NCBI GenBank assembly: GCA_023436225.1
Contig: JAEZKA010000080.1
Location: 1 to 64,000 of the forward strand
Length of the DNA: 64,000 bases
From: Bacillota bacterium
GTDB taxonomy: Bacteria; Bacillota; Clostridia; Lachnospirales; Lachnospiraceae
Direction of reading: 5' to 3'
Numbering within the stretch: position 1 is the first letter of the stretch; each line of letters starts with the position of its first letter. Positions 1 to 8,446 of this stretch are shown in pieces. The translations under genes and the position numbers were made by a program. Below the pieces are notes generated by a model. The model ran no database searches. It saw only the letters and a program-made list of their open reading frames with translations, and was not told the origin of the DNA.

Positions 1-2
1 AA

Positions 3-287
3 AAGTGGTTAAAAAACTATTTAAATGAGGAGGGAAGATTAATATCATTTCCATCAAAAAGAAAATTAAAGATTGCATCTATGTTTTATATTGCATCAAG
101 AATCGATGCCGGAGTGCAGTTTTCTGAAAAAGAGATGAATGATATCATTAATAAGATGTGTTGCTTTAATGATGCAGCCTTGATACGAAGGGAAATGTAT
201 GATTATAGGTTTATTAATCGAACCTCAGACGGAAAGATCTATTGGATGGAGGATGTACAGCCACTTCCTGAACAATATGGTTTATAA
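3..287 (+). CDS. DUF2087 domain protein, C-terminal part (5' end outside window)
   Basis: The reading frame is open from the first bases of the window, so this is the tail of a longer gene; the ATG at 81 is internal. The visible 94 residues match the DUF2087 pattern: an FPSKRK segment, then SEKEMNDIINKM, then a conserved LIRREMYDY with GKIYW near the end. DUF2087 is usually found at the C-terminus of small transcription regulators (ArsR- or MerR-type heads) or alone. The function of this copy cannot be told because its N-terminus is missing. A rho-independent terminator follows at 348-384, so it ends a transcription unit. Confidence 0.8.
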   Translation, partial: KWLKNYLNEEGRLISFPSKRKLKIASMFYIASRIDAGVQFSEKEMNDIINKMCCFNDAALIRREMYDYRFINRTSDGKIYWMEDVQPLPEQYGL

Positions 288-347
288 ATATTATTGAGAA
301 CAGCACCTTATCATGAAAATGGTAGGGAGGTATAAAGCTTTGCCGTA

Positions 348-384
348 TAAAAGGGGCGTCGATCGTGCGACAGCCCCCTTTATG
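348..384 (+). terminator. Rho-independent terminator after DUF2087 gene
   Basis: Stem AAAGGGG-C-GTCG pairs with CGAC-A-GCCCCCTTT around a short loop, followed by TTTATG. Just upstream, 303-321 is a 19-base sequence identical to the left arm and loop of the hairpin at 5341-5377, but its right arm is degenerate. Confidence 0.75.
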
Positions 385-568
385 TGTTATGTATGGCTGT
401 AAAGATAGGGATAAATGGTTATAACATATTTTTGTACAGATACTTATGGAAATGTGAAGTAAATTGTATTACGATATAGTTATAGAAGAATGATATAGAA
501 CTGAGGCATGATTGGTTTGAAGTAACTTCGAAGTTATTATCTGATACAGTATGAAAGGAGGTCATAAA

Positions 569-1960
569 TTGCCTGATGTTATAGCAAATAAACAGCAGCG
601 TACTTATATTGCAATCGATTTGAAATCCTTTTATGCCTCCGTGGAGTGTATCGAGAGAGGGTTAAATCCTTTGACAACCAACCTTGTGGTTGCTGATCCA
701 TCTCGTACAGAGAAAACCATCTGCCTTGCTGTATCTCCCTCTCTGAAGGCCTATGGCATTCCCGGTAGAGCGCGACTTTTTGAGGTTCAGCAGAAGCTGA
801 GGGAAATAAAGCAACGCACAGGGAAGGAGGTAGAATATATCATAGCACCGCCTCAGATGGCACGCTATATCGAGGTGTCGGCAGATATTTATGCGACCTA
901 TCTAAAATATATCAGTCCGGAGGATATTCATGTATACAGCATTGATGAATGCTTTCTGGATGTGACGAATTATCTGAACCTTTACCAGCTGTCGGCCAAG
1001 GAGCTGGCGGTAAAAATGATTCACGATGTATTTATGAAGACCGGAATCACAGCTGCAGCAGGAATCGGAACCAACCTGTATCTTAGCAAGATTGCCATGG
1101 ATATCGTGGCTAAACATGTAGAAGCCGATGCGAATGGTGTTCGTATAGCGGAACTAGATGAGTATACTTATCGCAGGTTATTGTGGGATCACAAACCGAT
1201 TACCGATTTCTGGCGAATTGGAGGAGGTACTGCAAAAAGACTTGAAAACAGCGGTCTGAATACAATGGGTGAGATTGCCAGAATCTCACTGTATAATGAG
1301 GAGCTGTTGTATCGTATGCTTGGCATTGATGCCGAATTATTGATTGACCACGCATGGGGATATGAACCATGTAGTATGGATGATATTAAATCATATAAAC
1401 CCAGCACAAATAGCATTTCTTCTGGACAAGTCTTACAGTATCCGTATGATTTTCATAAGGCACGAATTATTGTGCAGGAAATGACGGATTTATTGGTACT
1501 TGAACTTGTGGAGAAAGGGCTTGTGACGGATAGTCTGACCTTAACCATAGGATATGACAGGAGTAATGTAGATGAAGGAAAGTTCGATGGTGAGGTTACG
1601 ATAGACCGTTATGGAAGGTCGATCCCCAAATCTGCTCATGGCACTGCCAATCTCGGTACAACAAGCAGTAGTACCAAGAAAATCTTGACTGCGATTATGG
1701 AGCTTTATGATAGAATTGTATCAAAGGAGCTTCTGGTCAGGCGCGTGACTGTGAGTGCCAATAACCTTGTGGAAGAAAGATATGAGCAGTATGATTTATT
1801 CTCAGATCCGGCAGAGCTGGCAAAAGAGCGTAAGATACAGGAAGCAATGCTTAGTATAAAGAAGAAATTTGGAAAGAATGCCATCTTGAAGGGAATCAAT
1901 CTGGAAGATGGTGCTACTACGATGGAGAGAAATAATCAGATTGGTGGACACAAAGCATAG
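569..1960 (+). CDS. Y-family translesion DNA polymerase (UmuC/DinB-like)
   Basis: Damage-tolerant DNA polymerase of the ImpB/MucB/UmuC family that copies past lesions. Motifs seen: YIAIDLKSFYAS near the N-terminus (first catalytic Asp and steric-gate region) and YSIDECFLDVT around residue 120 (catalytic Asp-Glu). The helix-hairpin-helix and little-finger regions follow, giving 463 residues, longer than DinB and typical of the Firmicutes UvrX/YqjW group. The ATG at 551 contains the ribosome binding site AAAGGAGGT of a TTG six bases further on, so TTG 569 is the better start. It is followed 12 bases later by a YolD-like gene, the arrangement known from Bacillus yolD-uvrX. No LexA box was identified by eye. 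Family assignment is secure; the exact subtype is inferred. Confidence 0.93.
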   Translation: MPDVIANKQQRTYIAIDLKSFYASVECIERGLNPLTTNLVVADPSRTEKTICLAVSPSLKAYGIPGRARLFEVQQKLREIKQRTGKEVEYIIAPPQMARYIEVSADIYATYLKYISPEDIHVYSIDECFLDVTNYLNLYQLSAKELAVKMIHDVFMKTGITAAAGIGTNLYLSKIAMDIVAKHVEADANGVRIAELDEYTYRRLLWDHKPITDFWRIGGGTAKRLENSGLNTMGEIARISLYNEELLYRMLGIDAELLIDHAWGYEPCSMDDIKSYKPSTNSISSGQVLQYPYDFHKARIIVQEMTDLLVLELVEKGLVTDSLTLTIGYDRSNVDEGKFDGEVTIDRYGRSIPKSAHGTANLGTTSSSTKKILTAIMELYDRIVSKELLVRRVTVSANNLVEERYEQYDLFSDPAELAKERKIQEAMLSIKKKFGKNAILKGINLEDGATTMERNNQIGGHKA

Positions 1961-1972
1961 GAGAGATTTCAT

Positions 1973-2440
1973 ATGGTAAAGAACCCGGTATCCTTGGAGG
2001 CGAAGGCAACTCATAAATATGATGACATCATTGGAATGGAATATCCATTGAAATGCTCTGATATAACCAAACATCCAAAAATGAGGGTAGAAGACCGGGC
2101 AAAGATATTTGCTCCTTTTGCGGCACTGAAAGGCTACGAAGAGGCGATTGCAGCAAAACAAAAGGTTGTTGTACCCCGCATCGATTTGTCGGAGGAGGCA
2201 AAAGAGGCTTTAGATATAAAGCTGGGAAAGATTGAAGATTTACTTGCGAAGGGCTATCACCCAATCATTACTGTTGTGTATTTCCAAAAGGATAAAGGGA
2301 GCAATGAGGATGGGGGAGAATATATTCGGTTCACCGGTATGGTAGCTAAATTTGGTCAGACCTCACGTATCCTTCAAATTGTAGACAAAAGACTGCGGCT
2401 GGAGGATATATATAACATTGAAGGGGAGGGCTTGGATTAA
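1973..2440 (+). CDS. YolD-like protein, partner of Y-family polymerase
   Basis: 155 residues. The segment RAKIFAPFAALKGYEEAI (about residues 43-60) is the hallmark of the YolD-like family, whose members are almost always coded beside a UmuC-type polymerase and are thought to act with it in SOS mutagenesis. It lies 12 bases after the polymerase gene, in the same operon, with GGAGAGATTTCAT before its ATG. The C-terminal half has an OB/PUA-like run of beta strands (IITVVYFQ, IRFTGMVAKF) ending in RLRLEDIYNI, also typical. The function is by association only; no catalytic residues are evident. Confidence 0.82.
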   Translation: MVKNPVSLEAKATHKYDDIIGMEYPLKCSDITKHPKMRVEDRAKIFAPFAALKGYEEAIAAKQKVVVPRIDLSEEAKEALDIKLGKIEDLLAKGYHPIITVVYFQKDKGSNEDGGEYIRFTGMVAKFGQTSRILQIVDKRLRLEDIYNIEGEGLD

Positions 2441-2595
2441 AATCAACTAATATGTTATGAGAAACTATTATTTATATCAGTAAAAAAATTCATATTGCAA
2501 AAAATTCATATTGCAAAATATACATTAAATAAATAGAAACAACATGAAATTGGGATCTTGTTTAAAATAATGAAAGAATATTATCGGAGGGAACA

Positions 2596-3363
2596 ATGGT
2601 TAGACTAATTGATAACGGTAAGAAGGCAGAACAGTTATTTTCTGATTGGCAGGAAACCTTAATATGGTCCTGTCTACAAAATATCATGGGAAATATGTAT
2701 GGGGACAGCTTGGAGAATCCATTATCGGTAATGGCTGTTCTTGGTGATTTCTGTTTTTTTGCAGGTCTGCCAAAGGAAGAACTGGTTTTGTACAAGCCTA
2801 AGGAGTACTTAAAAGATTTCATAATCATGGTGCCTCAGGATGAATTGTGGGCAGAGATGATTGAGAAGGTTTATGGTGATAAAGCAAAAAGAGTTATTCG
2901 TTATGCTATAAAAAAAGAGCAGAATGTATTTGATAAGGAAAAGTTACATAACGTGATTCTCTCGTTGGATACCGAATACACCATTAGAATGATTGACGAA
3001 GATATTTATAACTTGTGTAGGTCAAGTGATTGGAGCATGGATTTAGTGTCTCAATTTGACGATTATGAAATGTATAAAAAGCTTGGTATAGGCGTAGCTA
3101 TATTAAAAGATGGAATACTAGTTTCGGGTGCATCCTCATACTCAAGGTATCGGGATGGTATCGAGATAGAGATAGATACGAGAGAAGATTATAGAAGAAA
3201 AGGATTGGCCTATATATGTGGTGCTAAACTAATACTAGAATGTCTTGAAAGAAAGCTATATCCCAGTTGGGATGCTCAAAACAAGTGGTCAGTGGCTTTG
3301 GCCGAAAAACTTGGTTATCATTTTGATCATGAATACTTGGCCTATGAGATTTATGGATATTAA
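2596..3363 (+). CDS. GNAT acetyltransferase (GNAT_acetyltran / zwittermicin-type)
   Basis: 255 residues with an N-terminal helical extension of about 150 residues and a C-terminal GNAT fold. The acetyl-CoA site is seen as EDYRRKGLAYICGAKLILECL near residues 195-215 (the R-x-x-G-x-A loop), followed by PSWDAQNKWSVALAEKLGY, the usual second motif (D-x-x-N-x-x-S-x-x-x-A-x-x-x-G-Y). This layout matches the GNAT_acetyltran family, which includes a self-resistance protein of zwittermicin producers, but most members have no known substrate. ATG 2596 has GGAGGG upstream. It is a single-gene unit ended by the hairpin at 3412-3450. Confidence 0.8.
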   Translation: MVRLIDNGKKAEQLFSDWQETLIWSCLQNIMGNMYGDSLENPLSVMAVLGDFCFFAGLPKEELVLYKPKEYLKDFIIMVPQDELWAEMIEKVYGDKAKRVIRYAIKKEQNVFDKEKLHNVILSLDTEYTIRMIDEDIYNLCRSSDWSMDLVSQFDDYEMYKKLGIGVAILKDGILVSGASSYSRYRDGIEIEIDTREDYRRKGLAYICGAKLILECLERKLYPSWDAQNKWSVALAEKLGYHFDHEYLAYEIYGY

Positions 3364-3411
3364 CAAGGATAATTATTGCTAGTACAAAGAGATAGTTCGT
3401 ATAGAATAAAG

Positions 3412-3450
3412 AAGGGTAGTGCTACTTATGAAAGTAGCATTGCCCTTTAT
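3412..3450 (+). terminator. Rho-independent terminator
   Basis: AAGGGTAGTGCTACTT pairs with AAGTAGCATTGCCCTTT (two G-U pairs) around a short loop; the tail is T-rich (TTTATTC). It ends the GNAT gene. Confidence 0.75.
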
Positions 3451-3578
3451 TCATGTCTGAATAAGGCCAACATACTTATAGATTATGGTTGAAGGATATA
3501 AATTGTTATTATACAATTAAAACAGAATTATTACATATGCTGATATTATATTTACAATATTATAGTTATAAGAAGGGA

Positions 3579-3616
3579 GATAATCCAGCCACCTCATAAA
3601 GGGTCCCTTGGATTAT
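3579..3616 (+). promoter_or_regulatory. Leader stem-loop before the histidine phosphatase gene
   Basis: ATAATCCA at 3580-3587 pairs with TGGATTAT at 3609-3616. A good ribosome binding site, AAGAAGGGAG, lies at its 5' foot (3570-3579) but is 48 bases from the only sensible ATG at 3628, which itself has no Shine-Dalgarno sequence. The fold could bring the two together; this is inference. Confidence 0.35.
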
Positions 3617-3627
3617 ACAAAACACGA

Positions 3628-4356
3628 ATGAAATTAATCATTATACGACATGCGGATCCGGACTATAGTAAGGATTCCTTAACTGAAAAAGGATGGAAAG
3701 AAGCGGAATATTTATCAGAACGGATATCTAAAATGGAGGTAAAAGCGTTTTATGTATCACCGTTAGGAAGAGCGAGGGATACCGCTTCGGTTACGTTGAA
3801 AAAGATGAAGCGTGAGGCAACGGTTCTCCCGTGGCTTAGAGAGTTTCATGCACCAATTATTGACGAAGTATCTGGCGACAAGCGCATTCCTTGGGATTTT
3901 CTTCCCTCTGATTGGACTAAGGTCAGTGAATTCTATGATAGAAATCTTTGGCATACTACACCAGTCATGCAGTCAGGAAATGTGATGAATGAGGCCACTA
4001 ACGTTTATTCTGGTCTGGATGAGCTGCTTAAGGAACACGGATATCAGCATGAAGGGAATCTATTTCGGGCTATCAGACCCAATGATGATACAATTGTTCT
4101 TTTCTGTCATTTTGGAGTAGAATGCATTATTTTAGGACATTTGCTTGGTATCTCACCAATGGTTTTATGGCATGGCTTCTGTGCAGCACCTTCATCAGTG
4201 ACAACTTTGATTACGGAAGAGCGTAGAGAAGGAATCGCATATTTTCGGATGAGTTCCTTTGGCGATATTTCACATTTATATGCAAAGGGAGAGCCACCGG
4301 CATTTGCAGCCAGGTTTTGTGAGCTGTTTGATAATATGGATGAACGACATGACTAA
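3628..4356 (+). CDS. Histidine phosphatase family protein (phosphoglycerate-mutase-like)
   Basis: 242 residues. The N-terminal IIIRHADPDY carries the catalytic RH motif (RHA in place of the common RHG) directly after the first strand, so ATG 3628 must be the start. The second motif SPLGRARDTA (about residues 45-54) supplies the second phosphate-binding Arg, and VLFCHFGVE near residue 153 supplies the second catalytic His. The family hydrolyses phosphate esters or moves phosphates by a phosphohistidine; the substrate cannot be predicted. It is longer than minimal members, with an insertion around residues 65-130. The start codon lacks a ribosome binding site and follows a stem-loop leader. Confidence 0.85.
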   Translation: MKLIIIRHADPDYSKDSLTEKGWKEAEYLSERISKMEVKAFYVSPLGRARDTASVTLKKMKREATVLPWLREFHAPIIDEVSGDKRIPWDFLPSDWTKVSEFYDRNLWHTTPVMQSGNVMNEATNVYSGLDELLKEHGYQHEGNLFRAIRPNDDTIVLFCHFGVECIILGHLLGISPMVLWHGFCAAPSSVTTLITEERREGIAYFRMSSFGDISHLYAKGEPPAFAARFCELFDNMDERHD

Positions 4357-4439
4357 GTAAGACAACCGGAATATCTGCAACGTCAGCTGATACATCTCAC
4401 AAAGGCTTAATATCATTCGAGGGGAATTGGTGGGTAAAT

Positions 4440-5210
4440 ATGATCAGAATTTTATTTTTTATCATAGCCTTAATCAGTATGCTTATTTTGGTATACTTCG
4501 ATGTTGGTGTTATTATGTCGTTCATAATAACCTTTATAATTTTAATGCTCTGTAATTATATTTCAGGCTACATTATTACCACATTGCAAAGGAAAGCCTT
4601 AGACTCAGATTGTGACCCGGAACGGTTTCTAAACATGATGGATCATCTAGAGAAGAGACGTGGTAAAGAGCAAAGAATTGTCAACCGTCTAGCGATCAAC
4701 CGTGCCGCTGGGCATATATCCATGGGTAATTTCCAAACTGCGAGAGAGTATTTGGAGGGTGTAGATACCTCATATATATCAGAAAAAGATGGATCATATC
4801 TCATCTATACAATTAATCTCATCCTATGCTATTATGAGCTGGGGGAGATTGAAAAGGCGGAACAATTATATGAAACGAACTTAATAAAGCTTAGTCCTCT
4901 GGGAAAAAGGTTACAAAAATCGGTCGAAATATTGATTGGCGAGCGATATTATTATCTAGGTAAGTATGATTTGAGCTATGAACATCTTAATAAATTACGA
5001 ACCCCCGATTTAGATAGAAGACAATACCTGAGTGTTTTGTTTCGCTTGGCACAAATGGAGATAATGATGGGGAAAACGGAGCAAGCCATAAAGAAGTTCA
5101 AAAAGGTAGAGAAGCTTGGTAATAAGCTCTGGATTGTTAAGTCTGCCAGGGAAATATTAGAGAAATTAAACAGAGGGGAAAGAGTTGATTTTTCAATATC
5201 CAATGAATAA
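4440..5210 (+). CDS. Membrane-anchored TPR-like protein of unknown function
   Basis: 256 residues. Two adjacent hydrophobic segments (about residues 3-20 and 24-47) anchor the protein; the remainder is cytoplasmic and helical. Helix pairs such as NFQTAREYLEGV, ELGEIEKAEQLYE, YLGKYDLSYEHLNKL and MGKTEQAIKKFKKVEKL show the Gly/Ala/Tyr spacing of tetratricopeptide repeats, about four units. Such repeats bind protein partners. A GAGGGGAATTGG site precedes ATG 4440. It stands alone between the phosphatase gene and a long gene-poor gap, so the context gives no clue to its role. Confidence 0.65.
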   Translation: MIRILFFIIALISMLILVYFDVGVIMSFIITFIILMLCNYISGYIITTLQRKALDSDCDPERFLNMMDHLEKRRGKEQRIVNRLAINRAAGHISMGNFQTAREYLEGVDTSYISEKDGSYLIYTINLILCYYELGEIEKAEQLYETNLIKLSPLGKRLQKSVEILIGERYYYLGKYDLSYEHLNKLRTPDLDRRQYLSVLFRLAQMEIMMGKTEQAIKKFKKVEKLGNKLWIVKSAREILEKLNRGERVDFSISNE

Positions 5211-5626
5211 CAGGGGGGGTTAAGAGATCAAATATTTCATTCACGCGATCAATGATGGCGTAAGCTGGTATATGATTAGCTTGACAAAAGGAAGGGTACA
5301 GAAGGTAGTAAATATTAAGCAGATAGTAAATTGATAATTATGGCACCTTATCATGAAAATGTGATAGGTGCCATTTCTGGGTCTAAGTCTGTTAATCACT
5401 CAGTCAAAAACATTGTAATGATACTAAAATAAATATAAAAGCAGAACAACTAGAAGAATTAATGGATGATTATAATGGAGAATGTTGATGACGGTCCTTG
5501 AGCTATGATAATTAGAAGCTTACAAATAATGGTTGAGTAAAAGCTGCTTCTATTATACAATTAATTCAGGTGCCGAAAAGCTATTAGCTACCATATAAGT
5601 ATTTCGGAATACGGAGGAGGAATTTC
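5211..5626 (+). other. Gene-poor gap with one hairpin and no clear gene
   Basis: After a GGGGGG tract the frame 5225-5333 stays open for about 35 codons (contains HAINDGVSWYMISL) without a start codon and could be the tail of a lost gene; I cannot identify it. A terminator-type hairpin sits at 5341-5377. From 5378 to 5626 I see nothing recognisable. Confidence 0.4.
5341..5377 (+). terminator. Stem-loop of the GGCA-CCTTATC family, likely terminator
   Basis: TGGCACCTTATCA pairs with TGATAGGTGCCA around TGAAAATG (one-base bulge region), followed by TTTCTGG. Closely related hairpins lie at 10322-10356 and 12241-12273, and a decayed copy at 303-321. Confidence 0.65.
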
Positions 5627-5770
5627 ATTGATACACGTGAATGCAAGAGCAATCGTTATCATTGGGCTTCTGTCCACGAGATCAATACGTTGATTAGTAA
5701 TAATGTTTTTTCTGAGATAGATAAGCCTGCTATCATGCTCTTCATCAAGGAAAGAGTATCCAACAGTTAA
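5627..5770 (+). pseudogene. Probable remnant of a Nudix hydrolase gene
   Basis: A strong site CGGAGGAGG precedes TTG 5628, whose frame starts IHVNARAIVI, the usual opening of a Nudix hydrolase, but stops after 22 codons. The next frame (5627-5770) is open and ends in RYHWASVHEINTLISNNVF and DKPAIMLFIKE, which resembles the C-terminal part of the same family (the W-x-S/D-x-x-E-x-x-x-L-I pattern). The Nudix box itself is missing. I infer an internal deletion plus frameshift. Too short for certainty. Confidence 0.4.
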
Positions 5771-5790
5771 TACAAGTTTAGGAGGTGTTT

Positions 5791-6630
5791 GTGATTACTA
5801 AGATAGAACCATATAAGGGAATTGCCGGAATATATGAAGAGATCCGTCCTTCCTATCCGGAAGAATTAATACAAGATATAATCTCGATTACACATTTAAA
5901 GCAGGAAGATATTTTATTGGAGATTGGTGCAGGAACAGGAAAGGCAACAATCCAATTCGCGAATAAGGGATATCGTGTACATACAATAGAGATAGGCGAA
6001 GAAATGGCTGATATACTGAGAGAAAAATGCGCTGCATATACCAATGTTACAATCGATGTAGCAGCATTTGAAGAATGGACATGCAGGGATGGGTTCAAAT
6101 ATGACATGATTTATTCGGCTCAGGCATTTCATTGGATCAGTAAGGATATCAAGTATCGTAGATGCCATGAGTTACTAAAGGATAATGGTTATTTGGTATT
6201 ATTTTGGTATCAGCCCACAGGTCGTAAAACACAGGAAAGAATAGCAATCGATGAGCAAGTAGACGAACTTGTTAGTCGATACACTTCAAAATGTACTACA
6301 ATTAAGAAAGGGCCGGAACGGTTGTCGCATACCGGGGTAGCAAGTGATGAGGATAGAAAGAAGGAGATCGGCGAGTCGGGATTGTTCCATATTGTAAGCG
6401 AAATAAATTATACCGATAAGATCAGAAATAACACGGAACAATATCTAAAAGCAATGAAATCGGTTCCTTCTTATGCCTCTCTTCTGGATGGTTTAGATTC
6501 GGATACCATTAAGAAGATGGATAGTGAGATTGTGGTGTTAATTAATCAACATGGTGGCTATATGGAGGAAGAATTTCTATATTCCTTATATATCGCGCAG
6601 AAAATAAATGACAGTTTGGAAGGAAGGTAA
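5791..6630 (+). CDS. Class I SAM-dependent methyltransferase
   Basis: 279 residues. Motif I LLEIGAGTGKAT (about residues 40-51) is the S-adenosylmethionine-binding loop, motif II acidic residue is in VHTIEIGEEMA, and YDMIYSAQAFHWI matches the later D-x-I-x-x-x-x-A-x-H-W motif of the methyltransferase-11/UbiE-like group. The substrate is unknown. The frame opens at GTG 5785, but AGGAGG overlaps that codon; GTG 5791, five bases after it, is the likely start. Single gene, with no obvious terminator before the next region. Confidence 0.85.
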   Translation: MITKIEPYKGIAGIYEEIRPSYPEELIQDIISITHLKQEDILLEIGAGTGKATIQFANKGYRVHTIEIGEEMADILREKCAAYTNVTIDVAAFEEWTCRDGFKYDMIYSAQAFHWISKDIKYRRCHELLKDNGYLVLFWYQPTGRKTQERIAIDEQVDELVSRYTSKCTTIKKGPERLSHTGVASDEDRKKEIGESGLFHIVSEINYTDKIRNNTEQYLKAMKSVPSYASLLDGLDSDTIKKMDSEIVVLINQHGGYMEEEFLYSLYIAQKINDSLEGR

Positions 6631-6756
6631 AGTAAGTAATGTAAAAATACTTGAGAAGCAGTTTCTAGTCGATTTGCACTATACTTAAATTGTACACAAA
6701 AAGCAAAGCAGCTAAATTTCCGAATTGATATAATAGCTATCGAAAGGAAGAGAAAC

Positions 6757-6862
6757 GATATGAATTGTTTTGAGGAAATTGAGCTTGTAACGATATCTAT
6801 TGGGCTCAGGCATTTCGACGTTTTTCCTTTCAAGAAGAGGATGAAACCTATTATATTATGAA
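6757..6862 (+). pseudogene. Possible decayed AraC-type DNA-binding segment
   Basis: Upstream of the effector-binding gene, two frames read FEEIEL (6771-6788) and then ACNDIYWAQAFRRFSF (6783-6830, in frame with the next gene). Together they resemble the second helix-turn-helix of AraC regulators (EIAL-x-x-G-x-x-D-I-S-Y-W-x-x-A-F-R-R-F). No start codon or upstream half is present. I infer that the downstream GyrI-like protein was once the C-terminal domain of an AraC regulator. Tentative. Confidence 0.3.
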
Positions 6863-6875
6863 AGGACGAAGAATT

Positions 6876-7403
6876 ATGGCTGACATCGTAAAAATTGAAT
6901 ATGTGGAGATGGATTCAAGACTTTTGATCGGGATATCAAAGTCAAGAACCGGTTTAGGTGGACACGAGCTTTGGAAGGAGTATTTCGAGGGTGGTTATTC
7001 TGAGCAGCTGGGAGAGTTGGAGGAAAATCAATGCGATGATATGACCGAGGATTATATAGGGATCGGGTACGCTACCGACTTTATAGACGACAAGAGCCTT
7101 GGCAACGAGTATATTGTCGGAAGATATTTTAAGCTTGGAACGAAGGTACCGGAAAATATGATTAGCAGGATGATACCTGAAGGCACTATCGTCAAGGCAC
7201 AGATACGAGGGAAGTGCCTGGATGATATCATTAATAATTCCTACATTCTAATCAGTGATATGGTGCAGAAAAACGGTTATCGAGTAGATTATCATAACTT
7301 CTACTGGTCAGAGATATATACGGTTGAACGATATTGCAACTCTTTAGAGAGTGGCAGGGATGAATTGATTCTTGACTGGTATATGCCATGTATCAAAGAT
7401 TGA
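6876..7403 (+). CDS. GyrI-like / effector-binding domain protein
   Basis: 175 residues resembling the AraC effector-binding (GyrI-like) fold: an N-terminal strand VKIEYVEM..LLIGIS, a central pair of strands YIGIGYATDF and YIVGRYFKLGTKVPENM, the family turn MIPEGTIVKAQIRG, and the C-terminal helix with DYHNFYWSEIYTVERY. Such domains bind small hydrophobic or cationic ligands and are used as multidrug sensors or as stand-alone ligand-binding proteins. ATG 6876 has AAAGGA nine bases upstream; ATG 6858 contains that site. The preceding DNA looks like a decayed AraC helix, so it may be a leftover domain. A hairpin shared with the convergent AAC(3)-like gene follows. Confidence 0.7.
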   Translation: MADIVKIEYVEMDSRLLIGISKSRTGLGGHELWKEYFEGGYSEQLGELEENQCDDMTEDYIGIGYATDFIDDKSLGNEYIVGRYFKLGTKVPENMISRMIPEGTIVKAQIRGKCLDDIINNSYILISDMVQKNGYRVDYHNFYWSEIYTVERYCNSLESGRDELILDWYMPCIKD

Positions 7404-7441
7404 AATGACTTAAATGATGTTATTGATGAGGGAGTCATTTC
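7402..7441. terminator. Bidirectional terminator between convergent genes
   Basis: GAAATGACT at 7402-7410 pairs exactly with AGTCATTTC at 7433-7441 with a 22-base loop, between the convergent effector-binding and AAC(3)-like genes. Confidence 0.55.
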
Positions 7442-7442
7442 A

Positions 7443-8183
7443 TTACTCTAACCCGTATAATTTGAAAGGATTATTTTTAAGCTCTTTTTGGTAGAGACCG
7501 ACAACATCCCAGATATCGAACAACATACAATTACATGCGCCGATTTGTCCTGTTTTTATCAGCCCCCTCTCAAACGCCATGGCCTGGATGGTATACCAAG
7601 GCTTTACCGGTGGTTCTCCCGTTTCAATGAACCACTGGTCAGGGGGATAGAGCTTATTCACTTCTTCGGAGGGTCTAAAAATATCCCGAATTCGTTGAGG
7701 GAGCAGATCCTCAACATAATGCATAGCTGTTAATCGATAGATGTCGACGCCCAAAAGTAATGCCTTACCATTGTTGTCAATTAGGTATTGAAATCCGGTT
7801 GAAGCCTTGTCAGCACTCCTTCCCCAAGCAGAAACCCGAAAAATACCTTCACCGGTTACTACCTCCGGCATTTGTCTGAACGTATCAGCGATTAAGCCCA
7901 TTGCACTGCGTTCTGTATCGGGCTCAAGTATTTTTATCTTACAGGTAAGCCCTAACTCATTATCCGCTTTTGTTAACGGAAGATTGGGTGACAGCCTGAG
8001 TGAGGGCATGAATATACTTCCGTTACTGCCTACCGTTTCTTTCAAAGCATCAATAACGGTTAAGGCACCGCCTTCCACATAGCCAAAGCTTTTCAATGAA
8101 CTATGTACTTCCAGCTCCATTCCGGACTTAATACCGATTTGTTGGAGTCCGGAGATAATATCTTGTCTTTTAATATAATCCAT
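7443..8183 (-). CDS. AAC(3)-family N-acetyltransferase
   Basis: 246 residues of the aminoglycoside 3-N-acetyltransferase fold. The N-terminal signature HSSLKSFGYVEGGALTVIDAL (positions about 27-47) and GSIFMPSL are the conserved core of the family; ALLLGVD and TAMHYVED follow. The family transfers acetyl from acetyl-CoA to amino groups of aminoglycosides, but many chromosomal clostridial members (YokD-like) have no proven resistance role. ATG at 8183 has GGAGG seven bases upstream. It is the only - strand gene in this region and is convergent with the effector-binding gene. Resistance is possible but not shown. Confidence 0.85.
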   Translation of the reverse strand: MDYIKRQDIISGLQQIGIKSGMELEVHSSLKSFGYVEGGALTVIDALKETVGSNGSIFMPSLRLSPNLPLTKADNELGLTCKIKILEPDTERSAMGLIADTFRQMPEVVTGEGIFRVSAWGRSADKASTGFQYLIDNNGKALLLGVDIYRLTAMHYVEDLLPQRIRDIFRPSEEVNKLYPPDQWFIETGEPPVKPWYTIQAMAFERGLIKTGQIGACNCMLFDIWDVVGLYQKELKNNPFKLYGLE

Positions 8184-8373
8184 ATGATTTCCTCCATGAT
8201 TGTCATTATTTTATATGGAAAAGTAATCGATCTGATTGCATTTCTATAAAATCGATCAAACGTCCAAACTGTTTCTACATTACTATCATATCAATTTCCC
8301 AAAATAATGGTAGACTTGTATTAAAAATTGTGTTAATATGGAAATTAAAGTGCGGATAATTTTAGGGAAAATG

Positions 8374-8417
8374 AGCTTTCTATCAATGATTGGATTCAAT
8401 TGATAGGAGCTTTTTTA
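8374..8417 (+). terminator. Intrinsic terminator in the leader of the ASCH-like gene (possible attenuator)
   Basis: AGCTTTCTATCAA pairs with TTGATAGGAGCT, followed by TTTTTTATT. It lies 30 bases before the start of the gene at 8447 and downstream only of a divergent gene, so it can only act on a transcript heading into 8447. Confidence 0.65.
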
Positions 8418-8446
8418 TTAAACTTCAAAAAGGGGAGGGAATAAAT

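Noticed and set aside
3579..3627. T-box-like element suggested by GGGTCCCTTGG
   Set aside because: The rest of the T-box (AGGGTGG-x-ACCGCG, specifier loop) is missing and the downstream gene is not amino-acid related.
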